Shown in pieces: positions 1-5,192 of a stretch of DNA of 8,317 nt. The stretch spans positions 1 through 8,317 of the forward strand of contig JAEDML010000053.1 of the NCBI GenBank assembly GCA_016303035.1, written 5' to 3'. Under the pieces are notes generated by a model that was given only the letters and a program-made list of their open reading frames with translations, ran no database searches and had not been told where the DNA came from. Position numbers and translations under genes: made by a program. Positions within the stretch are counted from its first letter, which is position 1, and every line of letters begins with the position of its first letter. Source of the stretch: Clostridiaceae bacterium (GTDB lineage Bacteria; Bacillota; Clostridia; Oscillospirales; Acutalibacteraceae).

Positions 1-467
1 CCGTCAAGCGGTACTTTTTCGCCCGGTTTTACTATTATTATATCGCCTTTTTTTATATACTCGGGCGATACTGTCTTAATGCCCTCCGGGGTTTCAAGAT
101 TTGCAGTTTCGGGTCTTATATCCATAAGGCGTGAAATTGATTTTCTGCTGCGTTCCGACGCTATATGTTCAAAAAGCTCGCCGATAGCAAAGAAAAGCAT
201 TACAAAAACCGCTTCGGGATATTCGCCCACAAAAAACGCGCCGAGGGTTGCGATACTCATTAAAAAACATTCGTCAAAAATTTTACCGTGCACTATGTTT
301 TCCGCGGCTTCCTTTAAAACCTCGCCGCCTATAATAAGGTAGGGGACGGCGTAAAGCAGTATTTCGGCAACCGGCGGCAGTTTAAAAATTCGGGTAATTA
401 TCATAAGCGCCGTAAGACAAACGGCTGAAACCGCTATTTTTATAATATCTTCTCTGTGCTCTTTCAT
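1..467 (-). CDS. cadA: Heavy-metal (Zn/Cd/Pb-type) P1B-type ATPase, N-terminal part only
   Basis: This is the first 155 codons of a membrane pump that uses ATP to export divalent soft metals, probably Zn(II), Cd(II) or Pb(II). The left edge of the window cuts it. The start is the ATG at 467, with AAGGGGG about 8 nt upstream. Residues 8-26 and 34-48 look like the first membrane segments. Residues 64-100 follow the CadA/ZntA pattern FDExFLMxIATxGA, then GEYPEA and a MLFFxIGELFE segment. DIRPETANLE (116-125) and GDIIIVKPGEKVPLDG (141 onward) mark the linker and the start of the actuator domain. The TGES loop, DKTGT phosphorylation site and CPx metal motif would lie off-window. There is no N-terminal HMA domain or CxxC, so if the rest is normal this is a short form of about 620 aa. 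Residue 67 is Cys, where I remember Asn in relatives. It lies 21 bp after the CadC-type repressor gene and is surely co-transcribed. The family is near certain; the exact metal is inferred from the repressor. Confidence 0.9.
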   Translation of the reverse strand, partial: MKEHREDIIKIAVSAVCLTALMIITRIFKLPPVAEILLYAVPYLIIGGEVLKEAAENIVHGKIFDECFLMSIATLGAFFVGEYPEAVFVMLFFAIGELFEHIASERSRKSISRLMDIRPETANLETPEGIKTVSPEYIKKGDIIIVKPGEKVPLD

Positions 468-488
468 CGGTATTTTCCCCCTTAGAAA

Positions 489-872
489 TTATTCTGTAAT
501 ATGCTCTATACCCTGTGCTATTATGGTTTTTACATGACTGTCCGCAAGCGAGTAATAACAGGTTTTACCGTCGCGCCTGAATTTTACAAGTCCCGCGTTT
601 TTAAGTACCCTTAGCTGGTGGGAAATTGCCGAAATCGTCATACCCAGAATATCGGCAATATCGCAAACACAAATCTCGCTTTCAAAAAGGACATAAAGTA
701 TTCTTATCCTTGTGCTGTCCCCGAAGACCTTATATAATTCCGCAAGGTCGTAAAGCGTGTCTATCGGCGGCATTTCGTTTCCCACGGCGGCAACCAAATC
801 CTTGTGTACACATTGATCCTCACATAGAGGTGCTTCTTCTGCGCGGCTTTTATCCCCTGATATAACTGACAT
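489..872 (-). CDS. cadC: CadC/SmtB-type ArsR-family metal-sensing repressor
   Basis: A 127-aa winged-helix repressor of the ArsR/SmtB family. It would bind the cad operator as a dimer and release it when metal binds. The helix-turn-helix covers about residues 68-95 (ICVCDIADILGM, then SAISHQLRVLKNAGL), and the beta-wing follows (FRRDGKTCYYSL). Both known metal sites appear complete. The alpha3N thiolate site is C17, C21, C68 and C70; the alpha5 site is D111, H113, H124 and E127 (D-x-H-x10-H-x2-E). From memory, every one of these is offset by exactly 10 from plasmid pI258 CadC (C7, C11, C58, C60; D101, H103, H114, E117). This fits a sensor of Cd/Pb/Zn better than arsenic, because the ELCVCDL-like motif is used together with N-terminal cysteines. 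The start is the ATG at 872, with AAAGGAG at 882-888. It is the first gene of an operon with the ATPase and is probably autoregulated through the operator just upstream. Confidence 0.93.
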   Translation of the reverse strand: MSVISGDKSRAEEAPLCEDQCVHKDLVAAVGNEMPPIDTLYDLAELYKVFGDSTRIRILYVLFESEICVCDIADILGMTISAISHQLRVLKNAGLVKFRRDGKTCYYSLADSHVKTIIAQGIEHITE

Positions 873-892
873 AAGACACAGCTCCTTTATTG

Positions 893-918
893 AATATTTG
901 AATTATTGTTCAAGTATT
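893..918 (-). promoter_or_regulatory. 12-2-12 operator for the CadC-type repressor
   Basis: An imperfect inverted repeat. The left half AATATTTGAATT (893-904) and right half TGTTCAAGTATT (907-918) are separated by AT; the reverse complement of the right half is AATACTTGAACA, matching the left at 9 of 12 positions. This is the 12-2-12 architecture of ArsR/SmtB operators, and ATATTTGAA resembles the staphylococcal cad operator. It starts directly after the -10 box, so it covers the likely transcription start. A bound repressor would therefore block initiation. Confidence 0.75.
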
Positions 919-946
919 ATTATAATATAATTTTTTAAATTGTCAA
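919..946 (-). promoter_or_regulatory. Sigma-A promoter of the cadC-cadA operon
   Basis: Reading the minus strand, the -35 box is TTGACA (946-941) and the -10 box is TATAAT (924-919), with a 16-bp spacer. Both hexamers are perfect consensus. The start point should fall near 912, inside the operator. A promoter this strong fits a gene kept off by a repressor. Confidence 0.85.
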
Positions 947-996
947 TATGATTTTGAATAATTTAAGGTATTATTTTGGCTGACGGAAGTCTAAGC

Positions 997-1042
997 AAAA
1001 ACAGCGCCTTAAAACCCGTTTATAGGTTTTAAAGCGCTGTTT
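997..1042 (-). terminator. Rho-independent terminator of fba
   Basis: An 18-bp hairpin pairs 999-1016 with 1025-1042 around an 8-nt loop. In the minus-strand RNA the single non-Watson-Crick position is a G-U pair (1008/1033); on the plus strand it would be a C-A mismatch. Five U residues overlap the base of the stem and run out at 997. It lies about 20 bp past the fba stop, so it ends that transcript. Downstream, the cadC promoter starts afresh about 50 bp later. Confidence 0.85.
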
Positions 1043-1061
1043 ACTTCATTGATATATCGGT

Positions 1062-1925
1062 TTAAGCCTTTCCGACAGAACCGAAAAGCTCCATTTTTTC
1101 CTTAACCTTATCCTTAATTGCCTGTGTGCCGTCTGCAAGCAGCTTGCGCGGGTCAAAGCCCTTGCCGGTAAGGTCCTTGCCGGCCTCTATATATTTGCGT
1201 GTGGCTTCGGCAAATACGAGCTGACATTCGGTGTTGACATTGATTTTTGAAACGCCGAGCGAAATTGCCTTGGCAATCATATCGTCGGGAATTCCGGTAC
1301 CGCCGTGAAGTACAAGCGGCATTTCGCCGGTGAGCTTTTGAATTTCGTCAAGCGTGTCAAAACTAAGCCCCGCCCAGTTTTCGGGATATTTTCCGTGAAT
1401 GTTGCCGATTCCGGCCGCAAGCATGGTAACACCCAAATCTGCAATCATCTTACATTCTTTCGGGTCGGCAACCTCGCCGCTGCCGATAACGCCGTCCTCT
1501 TCGCCGCCGATAGCGCCTACTTCGGCTTCAAGTGAAAGACCTAATTTATTGCAGGTTTCAACCAGCTCCTTGGTCTTTGCTATATTTTCCTCAATCGGAT
1601 AATGAGAACCGTCAAACATTACCGAAGAAAATCCCGCTTCGATGCATTTTTTTGCGCCCTCATAGCTTCCGTGGTCAAGGTGCAGAGCAACCGGTACGGT
1701 TATATTAAGCTCTTCAAGCATACCGTTTACCATTCCGACAACCGTCTTATAACCGCACATATACTTGCCGGCACCCTCGGAAACGCCGAGAATAACAGGA
1801 GAGTTAAGCTCCTGCGCAGTCTGAAGAATGGCCTTTGTCCATTCAAGGTTGTTAATGTTAAACTGACCGACCGCATATTTTCCGGCCTTAGCCTTTGTTA
1901 GCATTTCTTTTGCTGAAACCAACAT
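1062..1925 (-). CDS. fba: Class II fructose-bisphosphate aldolase
   Basis: A 287-aa cytoplasmic zinc enzyme of glycolysis and gluconeogenesis. It cleaves fructose 1,6-bisphosphate to dihydroxyacetone phosphate and glyceraldehyde 3-phosphate, and runs in reverse. The full TIM-barrel is present. Visible key residues are LHLDHG (81-86, catalytic D84 and zinc ligand H85), FDGSH (104-108), EAEVG (133-137), NIHGKY (175-180, zinc H177), LHGGTGIP (206-213, zinc H207 and the phosphate loop) and NVNTE (229-233). The length matches Bacillus FbaA (about 285 aa), and SEGAGKYMCGY (49-59) is typical of that subgroup. Tagatose-bisphosphate aldolases share the fold, but no tagatose or galactitol genes are nearby, so the glycolytic role is preferred. 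The start is the ATG at 1925, with GGAGGAA at 1932-1938. It has its own promoter and terminator; the upstream E2-like gene may also read into it because no terminator separates them. Confidence 0.95.
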   Translation of the reverse strand: MLVSAKEMLTKAKAGKYAVGQFNINNLEWTKAILQTAQELNSPVILGVSEGAGKYMCGYKTVVGMVNGMLEELNITVPVALHLDHGSYEGAKKCIEAGFSSVMFDGSHYPIEENIAKTKELVETCNKLGLSLEAEVGAIGGEEDGVIGSGEVADPKECKMIADLGVTMLAAGIGNIHGKYPENWAGLSFDTLDEIQKLTGEMPLVLHGGTGIPDDMIAKAISLGVSKINVNTECQLVFAEATRKYIEAGKDLTGKGFDPRKLLADGTQAIKDKVKEKMELFGSVGKA

Positions 1926-1971
1926 TTTAAATTCCTCCGTTAAAAAGTTTGTTAAAATTTTATCTGCTATT

Positions 1972-2000
1972 ATTGTATATCAATTATGTCCTAAAATCAA
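1972..2000 (-). promoter_or_regulatory. Sigma-A promoter of fba
   Basis: On the minus strand the -35 box is TTGATT (2000-1995) and the -10 box is TACAAT (1977-1972), with a 17-bp spacer. Predicted transcription starts near 1965, giving an approximately 40-nt leader before the fba ATG. The -35 lies immediately beyond the stop codon of the upstream gene and inside a 16-bp palindrome. Confidence 0.65.
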
Positions 2001-2007
2001 GATTTTA
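1992..2007. promoter_or_regulatory. 16-bp palindrome over the fba -35 box, possible operator
   Basis: TAAAATC-AA-GATTTTA is a perfect 7-2-7 inverted repeat. It contains the whole fba -35 box and the stop codon of the preceding gene. A repressor bound here would hide the promoter. AT-rich DNA makes chance palindromes more likely, and no known regulator motif is recognised. Confidence 0.3.
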
Positions 2008-2850
2008 TTTTACAGCAGGATCCTTTACTATTTTTTCGGGCGGTACTTCAAGCAGCGTGGGGTCCTTAAAATAGTGTTGCATACGCCTAAATGCAAGTGC
2101 AAAATAACTGCCCGAACAAATTCTTTCATCCATAACCACGCCGAGCGGCATACAGCGCTCAAAATAAATTTCATCACCGCGGCGTTTTGCAACCTCGCGC
2201 ATGTTTCCCATTGTTATGAAAACGCTGGTTGTTCCGAACTCGTAGCAATGATGATATATGTGGTTTGTTCTGATAGACGCAAGGTTTGAAATTACAAGAC
2301 TGTTGTGAAACGGTGACATATCAATTATTTTTTTCGGCAGCAGACCGTGCTTATCCAAAAACTTAAAAAGTCCTACCCCTATCGGAAGAACGCCCGGTAC
2401 GCTTAACAGTATTTTTATCATCTTTTCGGTGCCGTTATTTTCGGGAATATTGCGGTTTTCATCGACATATTGGTTTATCTTGTCATTGACATCGAATATG
2501 GTATCGTTCATATCAAAGTACATTTTGGACATTGTTCCGTTATCCATAACGCCTGATTTTAGAACGACCATGGCAACGCAGAATTCATTTCTTGCATAGG
2601 GCTTGCGGTTTGCTATAAATCTGTTAAGAAGGGGAAATTCCGCCGCGGTGCGAAGATAAGCCGCTATTATAACCGACATATGGCTTACAGCAATGCCCTG
2701 CTTACGCTTTTCGTTAAGATATTTTTGAATAGGGTCAATCGGAATGTCAAGCGTGACCATATTCATTGCATCGACACGCTTATCCATTATGTAGGCGGCA
2801 ACCTTGTACATCGGGTCGGTATCCCTTAAACGCGTTCCGTCTGCTCTCAT
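2005..2850 (-). CDS. Orphan 2-oxoacid dehydrogenase E2-like (CAT superfamily) protein, probably catalytically altered
   Basis: A 281-aa protein resembling the acyltransferase catalytic domain of E2 subunits and chloramphenicol acetyltransferase. It has no lipoyl or subunit-binding domain, and no E1 or E3 genes are adjacent. Points of similarity are SHMSVIIAAYLRTAAEFPLLNRF (split over 56-78), the SNLASIRTNHIYHHCYEFGTTSVFITMGN region (188-216) and a C-terminal block, PLGVVMDERICSG (235-247), aligned with the E2 active-site block. E2 enzymes carry DHRxxDG there, with the His as general base; here it reads DERICSG, so His is Glu and Asp is Ser. A hydrophobic stretch (about 146-166, ending GVGLFKFL) is not typical of E2 and may be a membrane-associating helix. 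Similar stand-alone proteins annotated as E2 occur in Clostridia and Actinobacteria; I know of no established function. The start is the ATG at 2850, with GGAGGAACGGAG upstream. It sits 79 bp ahead of fba. Confidence 0.7.
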   Translation of the reverse strand: MRADGTRLRDTDPMYKVAAYIMDKRVDAMNMVTLDIPIDPIQKYLNEKRKQGIAVSHMSVIIAAYLRTAAEFPLLNRFIANRKPYARNEFCVAMVVLKSGVMDNGTMSKMYFDMNDTIFDVNDKINQYVDENRNIPENNGTEKMIKILLSVPGVLPIGVGLFKFLDKHGLLPKKIIDMSPFHNSLVISNLASIRTNHIYHHCYEFGTTSVFITMGNMREVAKRRGDEIYFERCMPLGVVMDERICSGSYFALAFRRMQHYFKDPTLLEVPPEKIVKDPAVK

Positions 2851-2898
2851 ATTTTAACTCCGTTCCTCCGCTTGCTGAAAGCGAAATTTACTTTTTAA

Positions 2899-2915
2899 GA
2901 GTTTTCTTGAAACTC
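2899..2915. repeat. Short inverted repeat in the leader of the E2-like gene
   Basis: GAGTTT-TCTTG-AAACTC forms a 6-5-6 inverted repeat immediately downstream of the probable promoter. It could be an operator or a small leader hairpin, or chance in AT-rich DNA. Confidence 0.25.
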
Positions 2916-2924
2916 ATATACACA

Positions 2925-2953
2925 ATAATACCATATAATGCGTTTTATTACAA
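2925..2953 (-). promoter_or_regulatory. Putative promoter of the E2-like gene
   Basis: On the minus strand, TTGTAA (2953-2948) and TATTAT (2930-2925) are 17 bp apart. Each hexamer matches consensus at four or five positions. The start would be near 2918, leaving a leader of about 67 nt. The flanking DNA (2954-3015) is very AT-rich and holds no gene, so other weak promoters are possible. Confidence 0.45.
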
Positions 2954-3015
2954 ATATTTTTTAACATTTTGTTAATAAAATTTTACCAATTTTATATTTT
3001 ACGCTTTTTGCTTAC

Positions 3016-3060
3016 AAAAAATTCCGCCCTGCTCCGTAAAAAGCGGAGAAGCAGCGGAAT
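3016..3060 (-). terminator. Rho-independent terminator of the coat gene pair
   Basis: In the minus-strand RNA, ATTCCGC (3060-3054) pairs with GCGGAAT (3027-3021), and CTCCG pairs with CGGAG inside, separated by a small internal loop and closed by CUUUUUA. Six U residues follow directly at 3021-3016. It starts about 8 bp beyond the stop of the 81-aa gene. Confidence 0.8.
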
Positions 3061-3067
3061 AAATGCT

Positions 3068-3313
3068 TTACTGTGCGCTGAATTTTTGTTTTACCGTGGA
3101 TATTTTGCTTTGTTCTGCCTGTTCCGACGGATACCAGCCCTTTGCCGACATTTTAGTGTAAAGGGTGTCCTGCATATTAAGCGCGTCGGTAAGTGCCGAG
3201 CTGAAGGTATTGTGCACATTGGCGGTTGAGGATTCTATTGTTCCGTGCATAAAAAGGTCGCATACGCCCTTTTCAAGCAGCAATATATCCTCCATAAGAT
3301 TCTTGTCATCCAT
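3068..3313 (-). CDS. CotF-like spore coat protein, 81 aa
   Basis: A small, apparently all-helical protein matching the coat F family, by recognition rather than search. The pattern is an acidic start, MEDILLLEKGVCDLFMHG (7-24), an amphipathic helix rich in Ala, Ser and Thr (about 27-46), then LYTKMSAKGWYPSE (51-64). The KGWYP turn near the C terminus is the clearest family mark. Members are deposited on the outside of the forespore from the mother cell. There is no signal peptide or membrane segment, as expected for a coat protein made in the mother-cell cytoplasm. The start is the ATG at 3313, with AAAGGAG at 3322-3328. It lies 36 bp after the 57-aa gene and shares its terminator. The coat role is inferred from family membership and the partner gene. 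Confidence 0.75.
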   Translation of the reverse strand: MDDKNLMEDILLLEKGVCDLFMHGTIESSTANVHNTFSSALTDALNMQDTLYTKMSAKGWYPSEQAEQSKISTVKQKFSAQ

Positions 3314-3349
3314 TATTTTGACTCCTTTATAATACGGTTTTACATTGGT

Positions 3350-3523
3350 TTAAAGCAGACTGTAAAAGCTCTGAAAAATCTGGCTGTGCTGCTTTGCCAG
3401 CTGCTCGACGCAGGTTTTTAATTCTCCGTCCTGAAGCTGATTTGCAGTTTCTTTGCACTTGGTCTGAAAGTATTTTTCGTGACCTAATGCGTCCTCGATA
3501 TATAAAAGTTCCTTCGGTGTCAA
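3350..3523 (-). CDS. Small helical coat-associated protein, 57 aa, TTG start
   Basis: The protein begins MTPKELLYIEDALGHEKYF and ends FQSFYSLL. It resembles the short ferritin-like/CotF-like proteins often encoded just before a CotF gene in Clostridia. A regular pattern of Leu, Ile and Ala suggests two long helices (about 3-28 and 33-54); His15 and Glu16 and His46 are the only obvious polar helix positions of interest. I chose the TTG at 3523 because a strong AAAGGAGG (3533-3540) sits 9-10 nt upstream. The in-frame ATG at 3604 would place that Shine-Dalgarno inside the gene and add a 27-residue Arg/Tyr-rich head unlike the family. It is the first gene of a two-gene operon. The structural or coat role is inferred; no enzyme motif is seen. 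Confidence 0.7.
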   Translation of the reverse strand: MTPKELLYIEDALGHEKYFQTKCKETANQLQDGELKTCVEQLAKQHSQIFQSFYSLL

Positions 3524-3545
3524 GGGTGTTCCCCTCCTTTCGGAG

Positions 3546-3577
3546 TATATTATGCGTTTGTTCGCCGCGCAATATAC
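3546..3577 (-). promoter_or_regulatory. Possible SigE/SigK-type promoter of the coat pair
   Basis: On the minus strand, GTATATT (3577-3571) resembles the SigE -35 pattern (K-M-ATATT), and CATAATATA (3554-3546) resembles the mother-cell -10 pattern CATAnnnTA. The 16-bp gap is a little longer than the usual 14-15. No convincing sigma-A promoter lies in this stretch, and the coat genes would be expected to use a mother-cell sigma factor. Confidence 0.4.
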
Positions 3578-3598
3578 CGACCGCCGACAATAAAAATG

Positions 3599-3627
3599 TT
3601 GCAAAATGGAAAAATCTAATTTATAAT
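3599..3627 (+). promoter_or_regulatory. Sigma-A promoter of proS
   Basis: TTGCAA (3599-3604) and TATAAT (3622-3627) are 17 bp apart. The start point should be near 3634-3636, giving a leader of only about 62 nt before the proS ATG. That is too short for a full T-box riboswitch. The promoter lies back to back with that of the coat pair. Confidence 0.7.
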
Positions 3628-3663
3628 AGTAAAGTATTTTTTATGTATGAAGGGTGGGACGCA

Positions 3664-3690
3664 GGCGCGGCTGTAATTTTAGCCGCTGCC
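3664..3690 (+). promoter_or_regulatory. Stable leader hairpin just before the proS start
   Basis: GGCGCGGCT (3664-3672) pairs with AGCCGCTGCC (3681-3690) in a 9-bp, very GC-rich stem with one bulged T (3687) and an 8-nt loop. No T-run follows, so it is not a terminator. It ends 7 nt before the ATG at 3698, in the place where a Shine-Dalgarno would be. The only good SD-like string, AAGGGTGG (3650-3657), lies on the far side. Folding would bring it to about 13 nt from the ATG. Confidence 0.55.
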
Positions 3691-3697
3691 GGTGACA

Positions 3698-5131
3698 ATG
3701 GCAAACGATAAACTTGTAAAATCCATAACCTCAATGGATGAGGATTTCGCTAAATGGTATACCGATGTTGTAATTAAGGCGGAGCTTATTGATTATTCCT
3801 CTGTAAAGGGGTGTATGATAATCCGTCCTTACGGCTATGCCATATGGGAAAATATCCAGCATATTATGGACGGTATGTTTAAACAAACCGGTCACGAAAA
3901 TGTGTATATGCCTATGTTTATACCCGAGAGCCTGCTTCAAAAGGAAAAGGACCATGTAGAGGGGTTTGCGCCAGAGGTCGCATGGGTTACCCACGGAGGG
4001 GAAGAGGAGTTAGAGGAACGCCTGTGCGTCCGTCCTACCTCCGAAACGCTTTTCTGCGACCATTTTAAAAATATTGTACATTCCTACCGCGACCTGCCTA
4101 AGCTTTACAATCAGTGGTGCAGCGTAGTGCGCTGGGAGAAGACAACGCGTCCGTTTTTGCGTTCGCGCGAATTTCTCTGGCAGGAGGGGCATACCCTGCA
4201 CGCAACACCCGAAGAAGCAAGGGAAGAGACTATTCGTATGCTTAATGTTTACGCCCGCTTTGCCGAGGAAGTTCTTGCGATGCCGGTTGTAAAGGGACAG
4301 AAAACCGAGAAAGAACGCTTTGCAGGAGCCGAGGCTACCTACACAATAGAGGCACTTATGCATGACGGAAAAGCGTTGCAGAGCGGCACCTCGCACTATT
4401 TCGGGGACGGTTTTGCAAAGGCGTTCGGTATTGAGTATACCGATAAGAATAACAATCTTGTACATCCGTTCCAGACCTCGTGGGGAACCACTACACGGCT
4501 TATAGGCGCGGTTATTATGACCCACGGAGATGACAGCGGTCTTGTGCTTCCTCCGGCTATTGCACCTATTCAGGCGGTAGTTATACCGATAGCATGCCAT
4601 AAGCCGGGTGTGCTTGAAAAGGCAAACGAGGTTTATTCACGCGTTTCAAAGGTTTGCCGCGCTAAGATTGATGACAGCGAGCAGTCCCCCGGCTGGAAGT
4701 TCGCCGAATACGAAATGAAGGGTGTGCCGCTTCGTATAGAGCTCGGTCCTAAGGATATCGAAAACAACAGCTGTGTTGTGGTAAAGCGGGATAACCGCGA
4801 AAAAACCGTTGTATCTCTCGACGAGCTTGAAACAAGGCTCCCCGAGCTTTTAAAGGCTGTGCATGACGGACTTTATCAAAAGGCGCTTGAACGCAGGGCG
4901 AATATGACCTTTGACGCGCTGACTCTTGACGAGCTTAAGGATATTGCCGACAATAAGCCGGGATTTATACGCGCCATGTGGTGCGGCGACCGCGAGTGCG
5001 AAGACAAGCTTAAGGAGGTTGCAGGCGTTACCTCTCGCTGTATTCCGTTCGAGCAGGAGCATTTATCAGATAAGTGCGTATGCTGCGGTAAGGAAGCAAA
5101 ATATATGCTTTATTGGGGCAAGGCTTACTAA
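3698..5131 (+). CDS. proS: Prolyl-tRNA synthetase, archaeal/eukaryotic type (ProS type 3)
   Basis: A 477-aa class II aminoacyl-tRNA synthetase that joins proline to tRNA-Pro in the cytoplasm. The catalytic core is complete: RPTSE (112-116), motif 2 FLRSREFLWQEGHTLHA (153-169), SGTSHYFG (229-236) and motif 3 TTRLIGAVIMTHGDDSG with LPPAIAP (265-290). An anticodon-binding domain follows (about 292-400, with SPGWKFAEYEMKGVPLR and ELGPKDIE). The C-terminal zinc-type domain has C429, C434, C460 and C463 (C462 is also available) and ends in the characteristic LYWGKAY. There is no bacterial-type editing insertion. The length is typical of this class. I prefer the ATG at 3698, giving MANDKLVKSITSMDEDFAKWY; a GTG at 3692 is possible but leaves no ribosome site. 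It is a single-gene unit with its own promoter and terminator, converging on spoIIE. The unusual leader may influence translation. Confidence 0.97.
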   Translation: MANDKLVKSITSMDEDFAKWYTDVVIKAELIDYSSVKGCMIIRPYGYAIWENIQHIMDGMFKQTGHENVYMPMFIPESLLQKEKDHVEGFAPEVAWVTHGGEEELEERLCVRPTSETLFCDHFKNIVHSYRDLPKLYNQWCSVVRWEKTTRPFLRSREFLWQEGHTLHATPEEAREETIRMLNVYARFAEEVLAMPVVKGQKTEKERFAGAEATYTIEALMHDGKALQSGTSHYFGDGFAKAFGIEYTDKNNNLVHPFQTSWGTTTRLIGAVIMTHGDDSGLVLPPAIAPIQAVVIPIACHKPGVLEKANEVYSRVSKVCRAKIDDSEQSPGWKFAEYEMKGVPLRIELGPKDIENNSCVVVKRDNREKTVVSLDELETRLPELLKAVHDGLYQKALERRANMTFDALTLDELKDIADNKPGFIRAMWCGDRECEDKLKEVAGVTSRCIPFEQEHLSDKCVCCGKEAKYMLYWGKAY

Positions 5132-5150
5132 AAAATTTTTATAAATACTA

Positions 5151-5191
5151 CGGGCGTTACCGCAAGAGTTTACGGTAACGCCCGTTTTTTT
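5151..5191 (+). terminator. Rho-independent terminator of proS
   Basis: A perfect 12-bp stem, CGGGCGTTACCG (5151-5162) with CGGTAACGCCCG (5173-5184), closes a 10-nt loop and is followed by seven T (5185-5191). It begins 20 bp after the proS stop. The same stem in the minus strand is 1 bp past the spoIIE stop, but its 3' flank reads TAGTATTTATAAAAA before a T-run, so it would be weaker in that direction. Confidence 0.93.
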
Positions 5192-5192
5192 A

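Noticed and set aside
79..342. 87-aa plus-strand open frame at the left edge
   Set aside because: It is antisense to the P-type ATPase, whose reading frame gives unmistakable family motifs.
2954..3015. AT-rich stretch that might hold a small gene or origin-like element
   Set aside because: No frame with a ribosome site, no iterated repeats and no DnaA-box cluster was seen; it looks like ordinary intergenic DNA.
3650..3690. T-box riboswitch ahead of proS (AGGGTGGGAC resembles the AGGGTGGNACCGCG core)
   Set aside because: The promoter leaves only about 62 nt of leader, with no room for the specifier stem; no terminator T-run follows the hairpin; and TGGG would not pair with the usual ACCA end of tRNA-Pro.
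3692..3697. GTG at 3692 as the proS start
   Set aside because: It adds only Met-Thr before the family-typical MANDK start and has no SD of its own; the ATG at 3698 is simpler, though GTG is not excluded.
4010..4600. 196-aa minus-strand open frame inside proS
   Set aside because: It is antisense to a certain gene, has no ribosome site and no recognisable motif; it is a shadow of proS codon use.
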